A stretch of DNA of 64,000 nt from Cytobacillus sp. IB215665 (GCF_033963835.1 NZ_JAXBME010000003.1:62001-126000), one strand, 5' to 3'. Shown: positions 1 through 9,730, numbered from the stretch's first letter. Notes: a model not told the origin generated them from the sequence alone. Translations and numbers: made by a program.

Positions 1-972
1 TCATTTGACGATATGATTATAAGTTTAAATGATATCGTTAGAAATACTAAAGAAGCCTCAAACGTAACACTTAATACATCAGAACAATTGAGACAGACAG
101 CTAACGAAGTCGCTATCTCATCTGAACAAATTACAGCAGCCATTGATGAAATTGCACAAGGATCAGAGTATCAAGCTGCTATAAGTCAAGAAACAGACGA
201 CAAAATAGATCAATTTATGGAGATTGCTACTCAAATAGATAAGCAAAGAAATGAGGTTGTTACAACAGCCGAAGAAACACAAGATACAATTGTTGATAAT
301 CAAACCATTTTGGAAGATGTCATCACCGGTGTTCAAGCATTAGCTGATGCGACAGATCAATCTTCTACAGAAGTAAAAATACTAGAAGATAGGACAAATC
401 AAATTCGTACAATTCTTGAAACTTCAAGAGATATAGCTGATCAAACAAATTTATTAGCGTTAAACGCGAGCATTGAAGCAGCACGAGCTGGTGAGCATGG
501 TAAAGGTTTTGCAGTTGTTGCAGATGAAGTCCGAAAGCTTGCGGAAGAAAGTAGAAATGCCTCTAACAAAGTAGAAGAGATTATTTCAAGTGTCCTTGAT
601 TCAATATCCAATGTGAATAAAACAATGATACAAAGTATTGAACAAGCACAAAAAGAAACTGAGGCGGCCGAAAAAGCAAAAACGGCTTTACTACAAATAA
701 ATGCATCTATGGATAAAGTTGTACTTACGATCAATTCTATGAATGATTTATTAGGAGAACAAAAAACAAGTGTCACTTTAATTCAGGACCATTCAAAGCA
801 ATCTTCTTCTTATGCGATGCAAACAACTTCAAGCACGGAGGAAGTTGCAGCTTCAGCTACTGAAACAGCTGCTAATATGGCCACTGTTAGTGAACAAATT
901 GAGAATTTATTGTCAATGTCACAAGAACTAAATAAATCTGTTGAACGATTTAAAGTAAAGCAAGACAACTAG
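1..972 (+). CDS. Methyl-accepting chemotaxis protein, 5'-truncated by window edge
   Basis: The reading frame is open from base 1, so the ATG at 13 is probably internal. What is present is the cytoplasmic signalling half of a chemoreceptor: a long Gln/Ser/Thr/Ala-rich coiled coil with the conserved hairpin tip, read as an [20 protein letters not shown]-like stretch at about residues 139-158 counted from the ATG at 13. It is followed by [16 protein letters not shown], which contacts CheA/CheW. The N-terminal sensor, membrane segments and HAMP domain lie outside the window, so the ligand cannot be told. The protein ends in an ordinary coiled coil without a CheR-binding pentapeptide. A strong bidirectional terminator follows. 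Family assignment is certain; the specific receptor is unknown. Confidence 0.95.
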   Translation, partial: SFDDMIISLNDIVRNTKEASNVTLNTSEQLRQTANEVAISSEQITAAIDEIAQGSEYQAAISQETDDKIDQFMEIATQIDKQRNEVVTTAEETQDTIVDNQTILEDVITGVQALADATDQSSTEVKILEDRTNQIRTILETSRDIADQTNLLALNASIEAARAGEHGKGFAVVADEVRKLAEESRNASNKVEEIISSVLDSISNVNKTMIQSIEQAQKETEAAEKAKTALLQINASMDKVVLTINSMNDLLGEQKTSVTLIQDHSKQSSSYAMQTTSSTEEVAASATETAANMATVSEQIENLLSMSQELNKSVERFKVKQDN

Positions 973-1005
973 ATGACTTAACGCATTCATGTGTCTTCTA
1001 TAGCT

Positions 1006-1067
1006 CAAAAATAGTCAGTCCTGTTATCCCTATATTCATATATAGGACAAGGGACTGACTATTTTTT
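1006..1067. terminator. Bidirectional intrinsic terminator
   Basis: An inverted repeat of AAAAATAGTCAGTCC and GGACTGACTATTTTT encloses a loop of about 30 bases that has its own weaker pairing. It lies between the convergent chemoreceptor gene and the app-type permease gene, and gives T-runs on both strands. Confidence 0.9.
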
Positions 1068-1079
1068 AAGTTCTTTTTC

Positions 1080-1985
1080 TCATCGAGCTGATTTCGGATT
1101 AAAGGCATCTTTTAAGCCCTCTCCTATAAAATTAATAGATAAAATAGTTAACGTTAAGATTGTTGCAGGGGGCACCCAAATCCATTGCTTGTTTTGAAGG
1201 GTATCAGTTTCTCTAGCAACTGACAACATATTTCCCCAGCTTGGGACGGTTTGTGGAACTCCGAAGCCAAGGAAGCTTAAACCTGTCTCTGCAACGATCA
1301 TACTTGCAAATAAGAGCGATGCTTGAACTATAATTGTCGAAGCTACATTCGGGAGTAAATGCCTTGTAATAACTTTAACTGGTGAACACCCGATTGATTG
1401 TGCTGCTAGAATATACTCATTTTCTTTTTCAGCAAGTATCTTACTCCGTACTATTCTAGCAACTCCTCCCCATGCTAACACACTAATAATACCAATCAAT
1501 ACCCAAACACCATTTACTTTTCCTATAAAAATAGAATTTACTACAATGACGAATACTAAAAAAGGAAAATTTAAAATAAAGTCAGTAAACCTCATCAAAG
1601 CTCCATCTACAAAACCTCCAAAATACCCTGCTATCGACCCAATAATTGTTCCTAGCAATATGATTAAGAACGTACACGACATACCAATCACTAACGATAT
1701 TCTACCACCATATAGCAAGCGAGTGAAAACATCGCGCCCGCTTTTATCAGTTCCAAACCAATGATCTGCTGAAGGAGCAAGTCCCATCTCTCCTACATTA
1801 ACTCTTGTAATATCAGCAGTCGTTATATAGGGTGCTAAAAACGATATGATACATATGAAAGCAAGAAAAATAGCGCTGATCATGGCAAGTTTATTCTTTA
1901 AGAATTTACGACGAGCAATGGCCCAAGGAGATTGATTCTTTCTTGCTTTTTTTACCTTAATTGATTGATCTGTTTCTACTTCCAT
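1080..1985 (-). CDS. Oligopeptide ABC transporter permease, AppC/OppC type (second operon)
   Basis: 301 aa inner-membrane permease of the DppC/OppC family. An N-terminal basic stretch with SPWAIARRKFLKNK precedes the first membrane helix at about residues 32-54. The EAA-type loop that contacts the ATPases reads AAQSIGCSPVKVITRHLLPN at about 194-213. The C-terminus SINFIGEGLKDAFNPKS is typical of the family. The start is supported by AGGAGG upstream of ATG. It is the last gene of a D-F-A-B-C operon, 13 nt after the AppB-like gene. The paralogue at 8800-9717 has the same domain plan. Substrate is inferred to be peptides from the family. Confidence 0.93.
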   Translation of the reverse strand: MEVETDQSIKVKKARKNQSPWAIARRKFLKNKLAMISAIFLAFICIISFLAPYITTADITRVNVGEMGLAPSADHWFGTDKSGRDVFTRLLYGGRISLVIGMSCTFLIILLGTIIGSIAGYFGGFVDGALMRFTDFILNFPFLVFVIVVNSIFIGKVNGVWVLIGIISVLAWGGVARIVRSKILAEKENEYILAAQSIGCSPVKVITRHLLPNVASTIIVQASLLFASMIVAETGLSFLGFGVPQTVPSWGNMLSVARETDTLQNKQWIWVPPATILTLTILSINFIGEGLKDAFNPKSAR

Positions 1986-1998
1986 ACAACCATTCCTC

Positions 1999-2964
1999 CT
2001 ATTCTACTCTAATTCGAGGATCGACTATACCGTATAAAATATCTGCTATTAAGTTTCCTACTAAGGTTAATAGTGACAACATCATTACAATCGCCATCAC
2101 AACTGCATAATCCCTACTATGTATAGAGCCTATGAATAAATTACCTATACCTGGATAAGAAAAAATTGTTTCAGTAATAATTGCACCACCTACAAGTGCT
2201 GCAAAATCAAACCCTAAAAAGGTAACAAGCGGAATGATTGAATTTCTTAAAATATGTTTATTATAAATTGTAGATTCTTTCGTCCCCTTCGCTCGCGCTG
2301 TTCGAACAAAATCTTTACGACTACTTTCGATAATATCATTACGTAAAAACTGCGTATAAGAAGCCGTACTAAATGCCCCTAATACGATTGCTGGTAATAA
2401 GACATGGTGTAATCTACTTTGCCAATATGCTAGTGTACCTCCTTCTAAACCGATCGTTACTGAACCATGTGATGGAAACCAACCGAGTTCAAATGCAAAG
2501 AAATATATTGAGACGATAGCCGCAACAAATGATGGAATTGCTAAAACTAAATAGTTAAAGCCACCTATCGTATGGTCAGCAATAGTATAAGGCCTTCTAC
2601 CCGCATAACTTCCCATAAAAAAAGCGAGAATATATGTGATTAATAAAGAAGTAACACCTAGCAAAATTGTATTAGGCAAACGCTCAAAAATGACTTGTTC
2701 TGCTGGAATTTTATATTTTGTAGATTTTCCAAAATCACCTTGAACAAAGTTTGTCATCCAACGCTGATACTGAACAGGAATTGGATCATTGTATCCTAGT
2801 TTTTCTCTCATTTCTTCAATATACTCTGGATTAGTATTTGACGGATCGATTTCTCCACCAAGTGGATCCCCTGGCATGAGCATTGCCAGGGAAAACACTA
2901 CAAAGGAGATAAGGAGTAACATCGGTATCATGCCAAGTAATCTTCTTAGTATGAATTTAATCAT
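1999..2964 (-). CDS. Oligopeptide ABC transporter permease, AppB/OppB type (second operon)
   Basis: 321 aa permease of the DppB/OppB family with a signal-anchor helix at the N-terminus (RRLLGMIPMLLLISFVVF). The family marker MPGDP is at about residues 30-34, and the ATPase-contact loop contains RTARAKGTKES. The ends of the last loops (ETIFSYPGIGNLF) are also typical. Three ATG codons stand in a row. I choose the third (2964) because AAGGAG then lies 7 nt upstream, and the paralogue also starts at this point. It pairs with the downstream AppC-like protein to form the membrane channel. Confidence 0.93.
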   Translation of the reverse strand: MIKFILRRLLGMIPMLLLISFVVFSLAMLMPGDPLGGEIDPSNTNPEYIEEMREKLGYNDPIPVQYQRWMTNFVQGDFGKSTKYKIPAEQVIFERLPNTILLGVTSLLITYILAFFMGSYAGRRPYTIADHTIGGFNYLVLAIPSFVAAIVSIYFFAFELGWFPSHGSVTIGLEGGTLAYWQSRLHHVLLPAIVLGAFSTASYTQFLRNDIIESSRKDFVRTARAKGTKESTIYNKHILRNSIIPLVTFLGFDFAALVGGAIITETIFSYPGIGNLFIGSIHSRDYAVVMAIVMMLSLLTLVGNLIADILYGIVDPRIRVE

Positions 2965-2998
2965 CATCATTCTCCTTATCTAGCATTATCGTAATTTG

Positions 2999-4768
2999 TT
3001 ACTCTGAAATATACCAAAGGTGAACATCATTTTGTGCACCTACTGAGTTAATATGTGTACCTTGAAGCCTATTATTTACTGCCCATAGGTCATACAACTC
3101 CATAATTGGTAACACCGGCACTTCTTCATTAAAGAATTGCTGCCATTCTTTATAGATTGCCATGCGTTTTTCCGTATCAGTGCCTACAATTTCCATATCT
3201 AATGCATCGTCTAACAATCGGTCATTTTCGGCATCTACCCATCGCGTGTAATTGAACTTTGCATCTGATCCCCATAATGGAGATGGATCTGGGTCTGTCC
3301 CGGTAAACCAACCACCATAGAAGACTTCAAGCTCTTGGTCATCATTTTCAAGCATGTCATAATATAAATTGACTTCAATTAAACCACCAGTTGCAAACTG
3401 AGCATCAAGTCCAACGTCTTGCCAATATTGAAGGATTGCTTGTGCACGTGCTTCATAAGTCGGATTACTCGTAGCATAATGTCCAAACTTAACGGTGAAT
3501 TTTTCACCATCCGGATTATCTCTCAATCCATCACCATCAACGTCAACATAACCAGCTTCATCTAGTAGCTCCATTGCTTTTTCAGGACTGTATTCAAATT
3601 GGTTCGTTAACATTGAATTTTCAGCTGCAATCCAGTGCACGGAAGGAACTGGTCTATTAACTGGTTGTGCTAGGCCGCTGAAAAATGCATCAACCCAAGC
3701 TTGACGATCAATTGCGTACAACATCGCTTGCCGTAGTTTTTTGTCCTGATATTTCTCAATATTCATGACGTTTTTATCGCCATCCCACTCTCCCATTTTG
3801 AAGCCAATATAATAATATGATAATCCTGGTATTTCTAATAGATCGATGTTATTTAATGCTTCAACTTCGCCTAAATTTGAAGGGTGAACACCCATCATAT
3901 CTACTTCCCCGTTCTCAAGTAAGCCTTTCGTTAACGAGCTGTCAATCACTTTAACTACAACCCCATCTAAATATGGCCTTCCTTGATAGTAGTCATCAAA
4001 GCGCTCCATCTCAACATATTCCCCAGGAACAATTTTCTTTACTTTAAATGGACCTAAACCAACAGGGTTTTGACGAACCTGAGGTGATCCGGACATATCT
4101 TTCACTTCGATTCCTTCAAATTCAGTTCTATTCATTGGATATGTCCATAAATTTTCTAAATTATTGACTCGAGCCTTATCAAATGTAATTTCAATCGTAT
4201 AATCGTCAATGACATTTAAGCCGCTTATATTGTCAGCTTCTCCTGCACGAAAGTCTTGCGCACCTACGATATCACTAACATTCACAAAACGAACTCCGTC
4301 ATAGTCTGGATGTGCAATCGTTTCCAGTGAAAATACCCAATCGTGAACAGTCAATTCATCTCCGTTATGCCATTTTACGCCTTGTTGGAATGTGAAAATG
4401 TAGTTAATGTTGTCGTCTGTTGTCCAGTCCGCTATACCTGGAACGTATTGAAGGTTATCGTCAACACCAATTAAATTTTCATCAAAAAATGATAAAATAT
4501 CACCGTCAACAGATCCATCATAAAAAGCAAAGTTAAATAAACCATCAAATTCTGATTCTACTGCGTACGTTGCAACTCCACCTTCAGTAGGTCCCTGTTC
4601 TACCACCTCTTCTTCATTTTCCTCTGTCACTTCTTCTTTATTTTCTTCTGTTACAGGATCTTGACTATCTCCACTTGTTGGGTCACCATCATCACCTCCA
4701 TTACACGCAGCTAGGAAAAATGAAAGTACTAATAACAATGACATAACAGATAACTTATGTTTTTTCAC
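2999..4768 (-). CDS. Oligopeptide-binding lipoprotein, AppA/OppA type (second operon)
   Basis: 589 aa extracellular solute-binding protein (SBP_bac_5 family). A signal peptide ends in the lipobox LAAC with Cys22 as the predicted lipid anchor. It is followed by an acidic Glu/Asp/Thr-rich linker at about residues 25-60, then the binding domain with motifs such as FTFQQGVKWHNGDELTVHDW and LRQAMLYAIDRQAWVD. It delivers peptides to the AppB/AppC channel. It sits between the F and B genes. A MITE-like repeat occupies much of the 194-nt gap to the preceding ATPase gene. The paralogue is at 10737-12488. Confidence 0.93.
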   Translation of the reverse strand: MKKHKLSVMSLLLVLSFFLAACNGGDDGDPTSGDSQDPVTEENKEEVTEENEEEVVEQGPTEGGVATYAVESEFDGLFNFAFYDGSVDGDILSFFDENLIGVDDNLQYVPGIADWTTDDNINYIFTFQQGVKWHNGDELTVHDWVFSLETIAHPDYDGVRFVNVSDIVGAQDFRAGEADNISGLNVIDDYTIEITFDKARVNNLENLWTYPMNRTEFEGIEVKDMSGSPQVRQNPVGLGPFKVKKIVPGEYVEMERFDDYYQGRPYLDGVVVKVIDSSLTKGLLENGEVDMMGVHPSNLGEVEALNNIDLLEIPGLSYYYIGFKMGEWDGDKNVMNIEKYQDKKLRQAMLYAIDRQAWVDAFFSGLAQPVNRPVPSVHWIAAENSMLTNQFEYSPEKAMELLDEAGYVDVDGDGLRDNPDGEKFTVKFGHYATSNPTYEARAQAILQYWQDVGLDAQFATGGLIEVNLYYDMLENDDQELEVFYGGWFTGTDPDPSPLWGSDAKFNYTRWVDAENDRLLDDALDMEIVGTDTEKRMAIYKEWQQFFNEEVPVLPIMELYDLWAVNNRLQGTHINSVGAQNDVHLWYISE

Positions 4769-4819
4769 AAAAACACCCCCGAGTTATAATTTTTCCCCCA
4801 AATTCACGTAGTTTAACTT

Positions 4820-4961
4820 GGCTGTTTTCGTATGAGATGTTGTTTTAACACAGAAAGATAGCTAAGTATACCGTAAGGTTCGTGTCATCTTTCCATCTCT
4901 AAAATAGCTGTATCTTCCTATCCTCATCTAGCGAATAAATAGTGAAAAAACGAAAAGAGCC
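4820..4961 (+). repeat. MITE-like intergenic repeat, copy A
   Basis: A 142-bp element begins GGCTGTTTTCGTATGAGATG and ends AACGAAAAGAGCC, so its ends are inverted repeats of GGCTSTTTTCG. It lies inside the second app-type operon, between the F and A genes, and its right end is one base from the stop codon of the F gene. Possible target duplications (TTTAACTT / GTTAATAT) agree at only five of eight positions. It belongs to the family defined by the copies at 18250, 63158 and 6986. Confidence 0.75.
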
Positions 4962-4962
4962 G

Positions 4963-5946
4963 TTAATATAGATGGCAAGCAACTGAATGTCCTTGTTTCA
5001 CCTCCTTTAAAGAGGGCTTCACTTGTTCGCACTCCGGCTTTGAATGTACACAACGAGGATGAAATGGACAGCCTGTTGGGGGATTTGCCGGACTAGGGAC
5101 ATCTCCATGTAAAATGATACGCTCCTTCTTTGCTGTAGGGTTTGGTTGTGGAATTGCTGATATTAACGCTTGTGTATATGGATGCAGCGGCATTGAGTAT
5201 AAACTATGATTTTCACCGATTTCTACTATTCTACCTAGATACATAACTCCAATCCGGTCACTCATATGCTTCACTACACTTAAATCATGTGCAATAAATA
5301 AATAGGTTAAGTTAAAAACATCTTGTAGTTCTTTAAGTAAATTAAGGACTTGCGATTGCACAGAAACATCAAGCGCAGATACAGGTTCATCAGCTATAAT
5401 AAATTTTGGCTTTAATGCTAGTGCTCTAGCGATACCAATACGCTGCCTCTGACCACCAGAAAACTCGTGGGGATACTTGTAATAAGAGTCTGCAGGTAAG
5501 CCGACTTTTTCGAGCAAATTCGTAACCTCACCTTTTAAATTTCTTTTAGTGATTTTAGAATAATTCCGTATAGGCTCAGAAATTATATCTCCAATCATCT
5601 GTTTCGGATTTAATGACGCATAAGGATCTTGAAAGATCATTTGAAAATTACGTCTTAATTTTTGTAATGAACTTCCTCCAACTTTAGTAATATCTTGTCC
5701 TTCAAATACAATACTTCCATCTGTGGGGGCTATCAACCTTAGCAACGTTCGTCCAGTTGTGGATTTTCCACAGCCTGATTCTCCTACGAGGCCAAATGTT
5801 TCACCCTTATTAATTGTAAAGGATACACCGTCAACCGCTTTCACATGCCCTACAGTTCTACGAAAAAATCCTCCTTTTATTGGGTAATATGTTTTTAAGT
5901 TCTTAATTTCAACTAAAGAAATATCATTATCCGTTGCTCTTAACAT
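4963..5946 (-). CDS. Oligopeptide ABC transporter ATPase, AppF/OppF type (second operon)
   Basis: 327 aa ATP-binding subunit. Walker [10 protein letters not shown] lies at about residues 55-63, signature [14 protein letters not shown] at about 163-176, and Walker B IIADEP follows. The C-terminal oligo_HPY extension with a zinc- or cluster-like Cys pattern (GCPFHPRC...C...C) marks the OppF/DppF branch. The start ATG follows GAGGGT with a normal gap. It begins 9 nt after the D gene and pairs with it to power uptake. Confidence 0.94.
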   Translation of the reverse strand: MLRATDNDISLVEIKNLKTYYPIKGGFFRRTVGHVKAVDGVSFTINKGETFGLVGESGCGKSTTGRTLLRLIAPTDGSIVFEGQDITKVGGSSLQKLRRNFQMIFQDPYASLNPKQMIGDIISEPIRNYSKITKRNLKGEVTNLLEKVGLPADSYYKYPHEFSGGQRQRIGIARALALKPKFIIADEPVSALDVSVQSQVLNLLKELQDVFNLTYLFIAHDLSVVKHMSDRIGVMYLGRIVEIGENHSLYSMPLHPYTQALISAIPQPNPTAKKERIILHGDVPSPANPPTGCPFHPRCVHSKPECEQVKPSLKEVKQGHSVACHLY

Positions 5947-5955
5947 GTCTTACCC

Positions 5956-6966
5956 TCACTTCTTTAATTGACTAGTTTCATATAGTAAACACGAAACAAA
6001 ATGTGATTGTTCAGTTTCTACTAACTGTGGAGTTACAACTTTGCATTGTTCTTTCACTTCTTGACAACGGTTGGCAAACCTACATCCGACATCCGGCATA
6101 CGTGTAATAGAAGGAACGATCCCTTCAATAGAACCTAATTTCTCTACTACGGTATCCATTTTAGGGATGGATTCCAATAAAGCTCTTGTATATGGATGCT
6201 GTGGTTTACTAAATAGTGTTTCAACGTCCGCAGATTCTACAATCTTTCCAGCATACATTACAAGTACTTCATCACACATTTCAGCGACAACACCTAAATC
6301 ATGAGTAATTAATATAATAGACATATCATTTATTTCTTGAATATCCTTAAGCAAATCTAGAATTTGTGCTTGCACAGTAACATCCAAAGCCGTTGTAGGT
6401 TCATCTGCAATGAGAAGTTTTGGTTGGCATGCAATTGCCATAGCTATCATGACCCTTTGTCTCATTCCTCCTGACAATTGATGTGGATATTCATCAACCA
6501 CCTTTTCCGGTCTAGAAATACCAACACTTTTCAAGAGGGCAATACTTTTATCTCTTGCCATCTTCTTAGAAATCTCCAAATGATTTAACAGGACTTCCTG
6601 CACCTGGGATCCTATCGTAAAGACGGGATTTAGCGCTGTCATAGGTTCTTGAAATATCATAGTTATGTCTTTTCCACGAATACTATTTAGCTCCTTGTCA
6701 CCCATCTTCTCTAAATGTTTTCCCTCAAAAATAATCTCACCGTTAATTTTCCCGATACCCTTCGGCAACAGTGACATAATAGATAATGACATCACACTTT
6801 TTCCACAGCCTGATTCTCCAACAATGCCGACAATTTGCTTTGGCCTTACAGTAAATGACACTTGGTCAACAGCATTATAGTATTCTCCATCAACTTGAAA
6901 AGCTGTCTCTAAATTTCTAACTTCTAATAGTGGTGATACCGTTCTTGAATGAGAATTTATACCCAT
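5956..6966 (-). CDS. Oligopeptide ABC transporter ATPase, AppD/OppD type (second operon)
   Basis: 336 aa ATP-binding subunit with Walker A GESGCGKS, the Q-loop MIFQEPMTALNP, signature LSGGMRQRVMIAMAIA, Walker B LLIADEPTTALD and the C-terminal HPYTRALLESIP extension. An in-frame TTG at 6978 overlaps the ribosome binding site. The true start is the ATG at 6966, seven bases after AGGTG, which matches the start of the paralogue at 14534. It is the first gene of the second app-type operon. The upstream region is filled with two repeat copies and palindromes rather than a clear promoter. Confidence 0.93.
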   Translation of the reverse strand: MGINSHSRTVSPLLEVRNLETAFQVDGEYYNAVDQVSFTVRPKQIVGIVGESGCGKSVMSLSIMSLLPKGIGKINGEIIFEGKHLEKMGDKELNSIRGKDITMIFQEPMTALNPVFTIGSQVQEVLLNHLEISKKMARDKSIALLKSVGISRPEKVVDEYPHQLSGGMRQRVMIAMAIACQPKLLIADEPTTALDVTVQAQILDLLKDIQEINDMSIILITHDLGVVAEMCDEVLVMYAGKIVESADVETLFSKPQHPYTRALLESIPKMDTVVEKLGSIEGIVPSITRMPDVGCRFANRCQEVKEQCKVVTPQLVETEQSHFVSCLLYETSQLKK

Positions 6967-6985
6967 AGTACACCTCAATTATTTT

Positions 6986-7108
6986 GACTCTTTTCGGTAT
7001 TTTGTGGGGTTCTTCTTATTAACTACAACAACTAGACTAAATTTTACAACTGAATAATAGTTATAAACTCTAGTTACAAACCTGTTGATTCCAAGTTCGA
7101 AAATAGTC
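6986..7108 (-). repeat. MITE-like intergenic repeat, copy with near-perfect target duplication
   Basis: A 123-bp stretch begins GACTCTTTTCGG and ends CGAAAATAGTC, giving 11-bp inverted ends with one mismatch. It is flanked by ATTATTTT (6978-6985) and ATTATTTA (7109-7116), a seven-of-eight direct repeat. The body is degenerate. It lies directly upstream of the ribosome binding site of the AppD-like gene, so the promoter of the second app-type operon must lie within or beyond it. Confidence 0.65.
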
Positions 7109-7116
7109 ATTATTTA

Positions 7117-7132
7117 TTGTGAAATTTCACAA
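7117..7132. promoter_or_regulatory. Perfect 16-bp palindrome, possible operator
   Basis: TTGTGAAATTTCACAA is a perfect palindrome about 150 bp upstream of the second app-type operon. It resembles Rex or FNR sites, but the half-sites are two bases closer than in either consensus. The identity of any binding protein is unknown. Confidence 0.4.
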
Positions 7133-7252
7133 TTTCCAATTCACATTCAATATATTACAAGCATTACAAATACATTACAGAATTTAGTTATTTATCAAAA
7201 TTTTGTGTGCTTTATGAAAGTATATAAGGTATAATTCCCCCCATTTCCTATT

Positions 7253-7266
7253 AATGATTAATCATT
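7253..7266. promoter_or_regulatory. Perfect 14-bp palindrome in the leader of the second app-type operon
   Basis: AATGATTAATCATT is self-complementary and sits in an AT-rich 180-bp stretch between two repeat copies. It could be an operator or chance in AT-rich DNA. No protein is assigned. Confidence 0.25.
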
Positions 7267-7299
7267 ATTAAAGCGTCTATTTTTCGATACAAAAATTTA

Positions 7300-7433
7300 T
7301 GCTCTTTTGGTAAACTTAGTTGCAATTGTTCCAAATCTAAAAGATAAAACGAAGTTTAAATCAAAAGTGATCTTGATGACACATCGGTAGTGTTGTAAGT
7401 ATTTATTTCACAACAATCAATGTGAAAACAATC
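7300..7433 (-). repeat. MITE-like intergenic repeat, minus orientation
   Basis: A 134-bp copy in the opposite orientation to most others. The + strand begins TGCTCTTTTGGTAAACTTAG, the complement of the family right end, and ends AATGTGAAAACAATC, the complement of the family left end. Flanks AAAATTTA (7292-7299) and AAAATAAA (7434-7441) agree at six of eight positions. Confidence 0.7.
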
Positions 7434-7437
7434 AAAA

Positions 7438-7475
7438 TAAAAAAGTAATCGGATAATAGCCCGATTACTTTTTTA
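7438..7475 (-). terminator. Intrinsic terminator after yjbA
   Basis: AAAAAAGTAATCGG and CCGATTACTTTTTT form a stem with a short loop. The stem overlaps the yjbA stop codon and gives a U-run for minus-strand transcripts. Confidence 0.85.
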
Positions 7476-8222
7476 ATTAACTTTCGACTCTTGTTCTAAC
7501 TCCCACAATTTTTCAAAAAATGGTTGTCCTTTTATTAAGTTTTCACATAAAAGCTCATGTTTAGTACTCCAACCCGTTTTTGCTTCCTCATATAAACTAT
7601 ACCAAGCTTCTTTAAAAGTCATTTGTTGTATATTTTCATAATGTTGTGGTTTCCATTCAGTATACCAATATCTTATTTGTGCAGCATTTTTCGTTTGATA
7701 TAGCTGGTCTAAGGCCATAAACAATAGCTGTTTAAGTTGTCTTTCTTTTCTCGTTAGTCCGCTCATTAGCTCTGGTTCAAGAGAAAGAATATGGTATTCC
7801 TTTTCTTCATTATGATGAAGTTCTATTGCATATGCATCTGGTTCTTTATCTTGGACCATTTCATATACCAATTGCTCTTGTCTTGGTATAAGTCTGCTTT
7901 TTCTTATCGGTATATGGTATCCTATTGTATCAATCGCAACAATTCCTGACCCATCCGTTACAACAAAACAATACTCTAACTGTTTTCGTTCATGATTTTT
8001 CCGAATAAATGCTTTCTTATGTACATCTTCTAGCAGCTGTGCAGGTAATTCCATTAAATCATTTTCAATATAAGCATAGAGTAATGAATCGACTTTAATC
8101 AATGGAACTTGATCTAATAACTCCACACTATCGTCACTTCTCCATTCGTGAAAGTGACATACATTATATCCGTTCTCTTCACCTTCAAACCAGTTTACCC
8201 AAACATCATGAAGATACAACAT
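7473..8222 (-). CDS. yjbA: YjbA family protein (UPF0736), function unknown
   Basis: 249 aa soluble protein whose N-terminus [18 protein letters not shown] and the segment [17 protein letters not shown] match the Bacillus YjbA family as I know it. No catalytic motif is visible. The frame is open upstream to 8255, but GAGGGG lies 7 nt before the ATG at 8222, which is also the family start. In B. subtilis yjbA directly follows appDFABC. Here it follows the first app operon after a small membrane gene, and is itself followed by a second app-type operon. A function in peptide uptake is not shown; only the linkage is. Confidence 0.9.
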   Translation of the reverse strand: MLYLHDVWVNWFEGEENGYNVCHFHEWRSDDSVELLDQVPLIKVDSLLYAYIENDLMELPAQLLEDVHKKAFIRKNHERKQLEYCFVVTDGSGIVAIDTIGYHIPIRKSRLIPRQEQLVYEMVQDKEPDAYAIELHHNEEKEYHILSLEPELMSGLTRKERQLKQLLFMALDQLYQTKNAAQIRYWYTEWKPQHYENIQQMTFKEAWYSLYEEAKTGWSTKHELLCENLIKGQPFFEKLWELEQESKVN

Positions 8223-8370
8223 ACTTTTACCCCTCACTTCACTACTGTTTGTCAACAGTATAGGCAGAGTACTATAAATTTATTCCATTATTTGAAACTA
8301 ATCGATACTGTTTTTCCTCTTATTCATATTTTGGATAGTAAAATTCACCATTATCTGTGTGACACAATTA

Positions 8371-8580
8371 CTATTCTTCATTATCAAACTGTAAATAAAT
8401 ACTAAGCCAAATAATACAGATTCCTATTACTAATAAATAACTTTCTACCCTTTTGCTAATAAAGATGACATAGTCCATAACTCCTACACCGAGTGTGAGC
8501 AAGTTTAAGTAAGCTATAATGCTAATTCCCCCGGCAACACAAAGACCAAATCCTACAAGAAACAAAAACAAGCGGAACAT
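8371..8580 (-). CDS. Small two-helix membrane protein, function unknown
   Basis: 69 aa, very hydrophobic, with two predicted membrane helices at about residues 3-28 and 46-64 separated by a short loop (SKRVES), and an acidic tail DNEE. AAGGAG lies 13 nt upstream of the ATG, which is longer than usual. Codon use and the amphipathic ordering look like a real protein, and I have an impression of similar short proteins in other Bacillus, but I cannot name a family. It sits between appC and yjbA and may be cotranscribed with yjbA. Confidence 0.6.
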   Translation of the reverse strand: MFRLFLFLVGFGLCVAGGISIIAYLNLLTLGVGVMDYVIFISKRVESYLLVIGICIIWLSIYLQFDNEE

Positions 8581-8759
8581 CAGTTAGCTCACACTCCTTT
8601 TAGTGATATTAACACCATACTTAATGTCAAAAGAATCAATTGATTTATATAGTTGAAAAGCACATTTTTGTCGAATATAGCGAATAACTGTAAACGGATT
8701 GATACTTGTCCTATAGAACTTATTCATATATATGAAACGAAAATAAAAAAAAGTAGTCA

Positions 8760-8797
8760 AAAAAAAATCTATCACTATTAAAGTGATAGATTTTTTT
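8760..8797. terminator. Terminator after appC of the first operon
   Basis: AAAAAAATCTATCAC and GTGATAGATTTTTTT form a 15-bp stem with a short loop 3 nt beyond the appC stop codon. T-runs on both strands would terminate either way. Confidence 0.88.
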
Positions 8798-8799
8798 AA

Positions 8800-9717
8800 T
8801 TATCGGCTGGATTTCGGATTAAATGCATCCTTCAAGCCTTCACCTACAAAATTAATTGAAAGAATCGTTAAAGCAATTGCTAAGCCTGGTGGAAGCCATA
8901 TCCACCATTTATATTGTAAAACATCTGGGCTACGTGCTTCTTGAAGCATGTTACCCCAGCTCGGAGTTGTCATAGGAACACCAAAACCAAGGAAACTTAA
9001 GCCAGTTTCAACAACTATCATTACCGCCAATAAGAGTGTTGCTTGTACGATAATAATAGACATGATATTTGGAAATAAGTGCTTTCTAATAACTTTCGCT
9101 GGTGAACAACCAATTGATATTGCACTAAGAATATACTCATTTTCCTTTTCAGCTAATACTCGTCCTCGGACTATACGAGCCATACCTGTCCAGCTTAATA
9201 TACTAATAACAAAAATGAGAACAGCAATACCTGATTCAATAAAAATCGCTTTCAATACGATTACAAACGGTAAGAACGGAAATATTAGAACAAAATCCGT
9301 AAATCTCATAAGTACTGAATCAACCTTACCTCCGAAAAATCCAGAGGTAGCACCAATAATTGTACCGATAATAGTAAGGATTAGCGTAATTGAAAACGCG
9401 AGTAATAATGATGTCTTTCCTCCGTGAAGAACACGGTCAAATACTTCTCTCCCAGCTTTGTCAGTACCGAACCAATGCTCAGATGATGGTTCCTGACTAA
9501 TTTGAGTTGTGTCGATAATATTCGTTTCTTCCATCGGTACCGTTAACGGTTCAGCTAACATACTTACAGTAGTAATAAATAGCAAGAAAATTAAGCTAAT
9601 CATAGCTGGCTTATTACGTAAAAATTTTCGTCGAGCTATTGCCCACGGTGATTGTTTTTTGGGACGTTTTGTTTGTGGTATAACAGAGTTTGCTTGATTT
9701 GACACTGATGGTTCCAT
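8800..9717 (-). CDS. appC: Oligopeptide ABC transporter permease AppC
   Basis: 305 aa DppC/OppC-type permease. A polar N-terminus with SPWAIARRKFLRNK precedes a first helix at about 36-58. The ATPase-contact loop is LSAISIGCSPAKVIRKHLFPN, in part, at about 199-218. The C-terminus SINFVGEGLKDAFNPKSSR is nearly identical to that of the second operon. An in-frame GTG at 9726 is part of the GAGGTG ribosome binding site, so the ATG at 9717 is chosen. It is the last gene of appDFABC and ends at a strong terminator. Confidence 0.94.
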   Translation of the reverse strand: MEPSVSNQANSVIPQTKRPKKQSPWAIARRKFLRNKPAMISLIFLLFITTVSMLAEPLTVPMEETNIIDTTQISQEPSSEHWFGTDKAGREVFDRVLHGGKTSLLLAFSITLILTIIGTIIGATSGFFGGKVDSVLMRFTDFVLIFPFLPFVIVLKAIFIESGIAVLIFVISILSWTGMARIVRGRVLAEKENEYILSAISIGCSPAKVIRKHLFPNIMSIIIVQATLLLAVMIVVETGLSFLGFGVPMTTPSWGNMLQEARSPDVLQYKWWIWLPPGLAIALTILSINFVGEGLKDAFNPKSSR

Positions 9718-9730
9718 CTTTTTCACCTCA

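Noticed and set aside
441-776. 111-codon minus-strand frame opposite the chemoreceptor gene
   Set aside because: It is the antisense shadow of a coiled-coil coding region with clear family motifs on the plus strand.
7117-7132. Assignment of TTGTGAAATTTCACAA as a Rex or FNR operator
   Set aside because: Half-site spacing is four bases instead of six, so neither consensus is met. I kept it only as an unassigned palindrome.
8584-8775. 63-codon minus-strand open frame
   Set aside because: It begins inside the appC terminator, has no ribosome binding site and low protein-like character.
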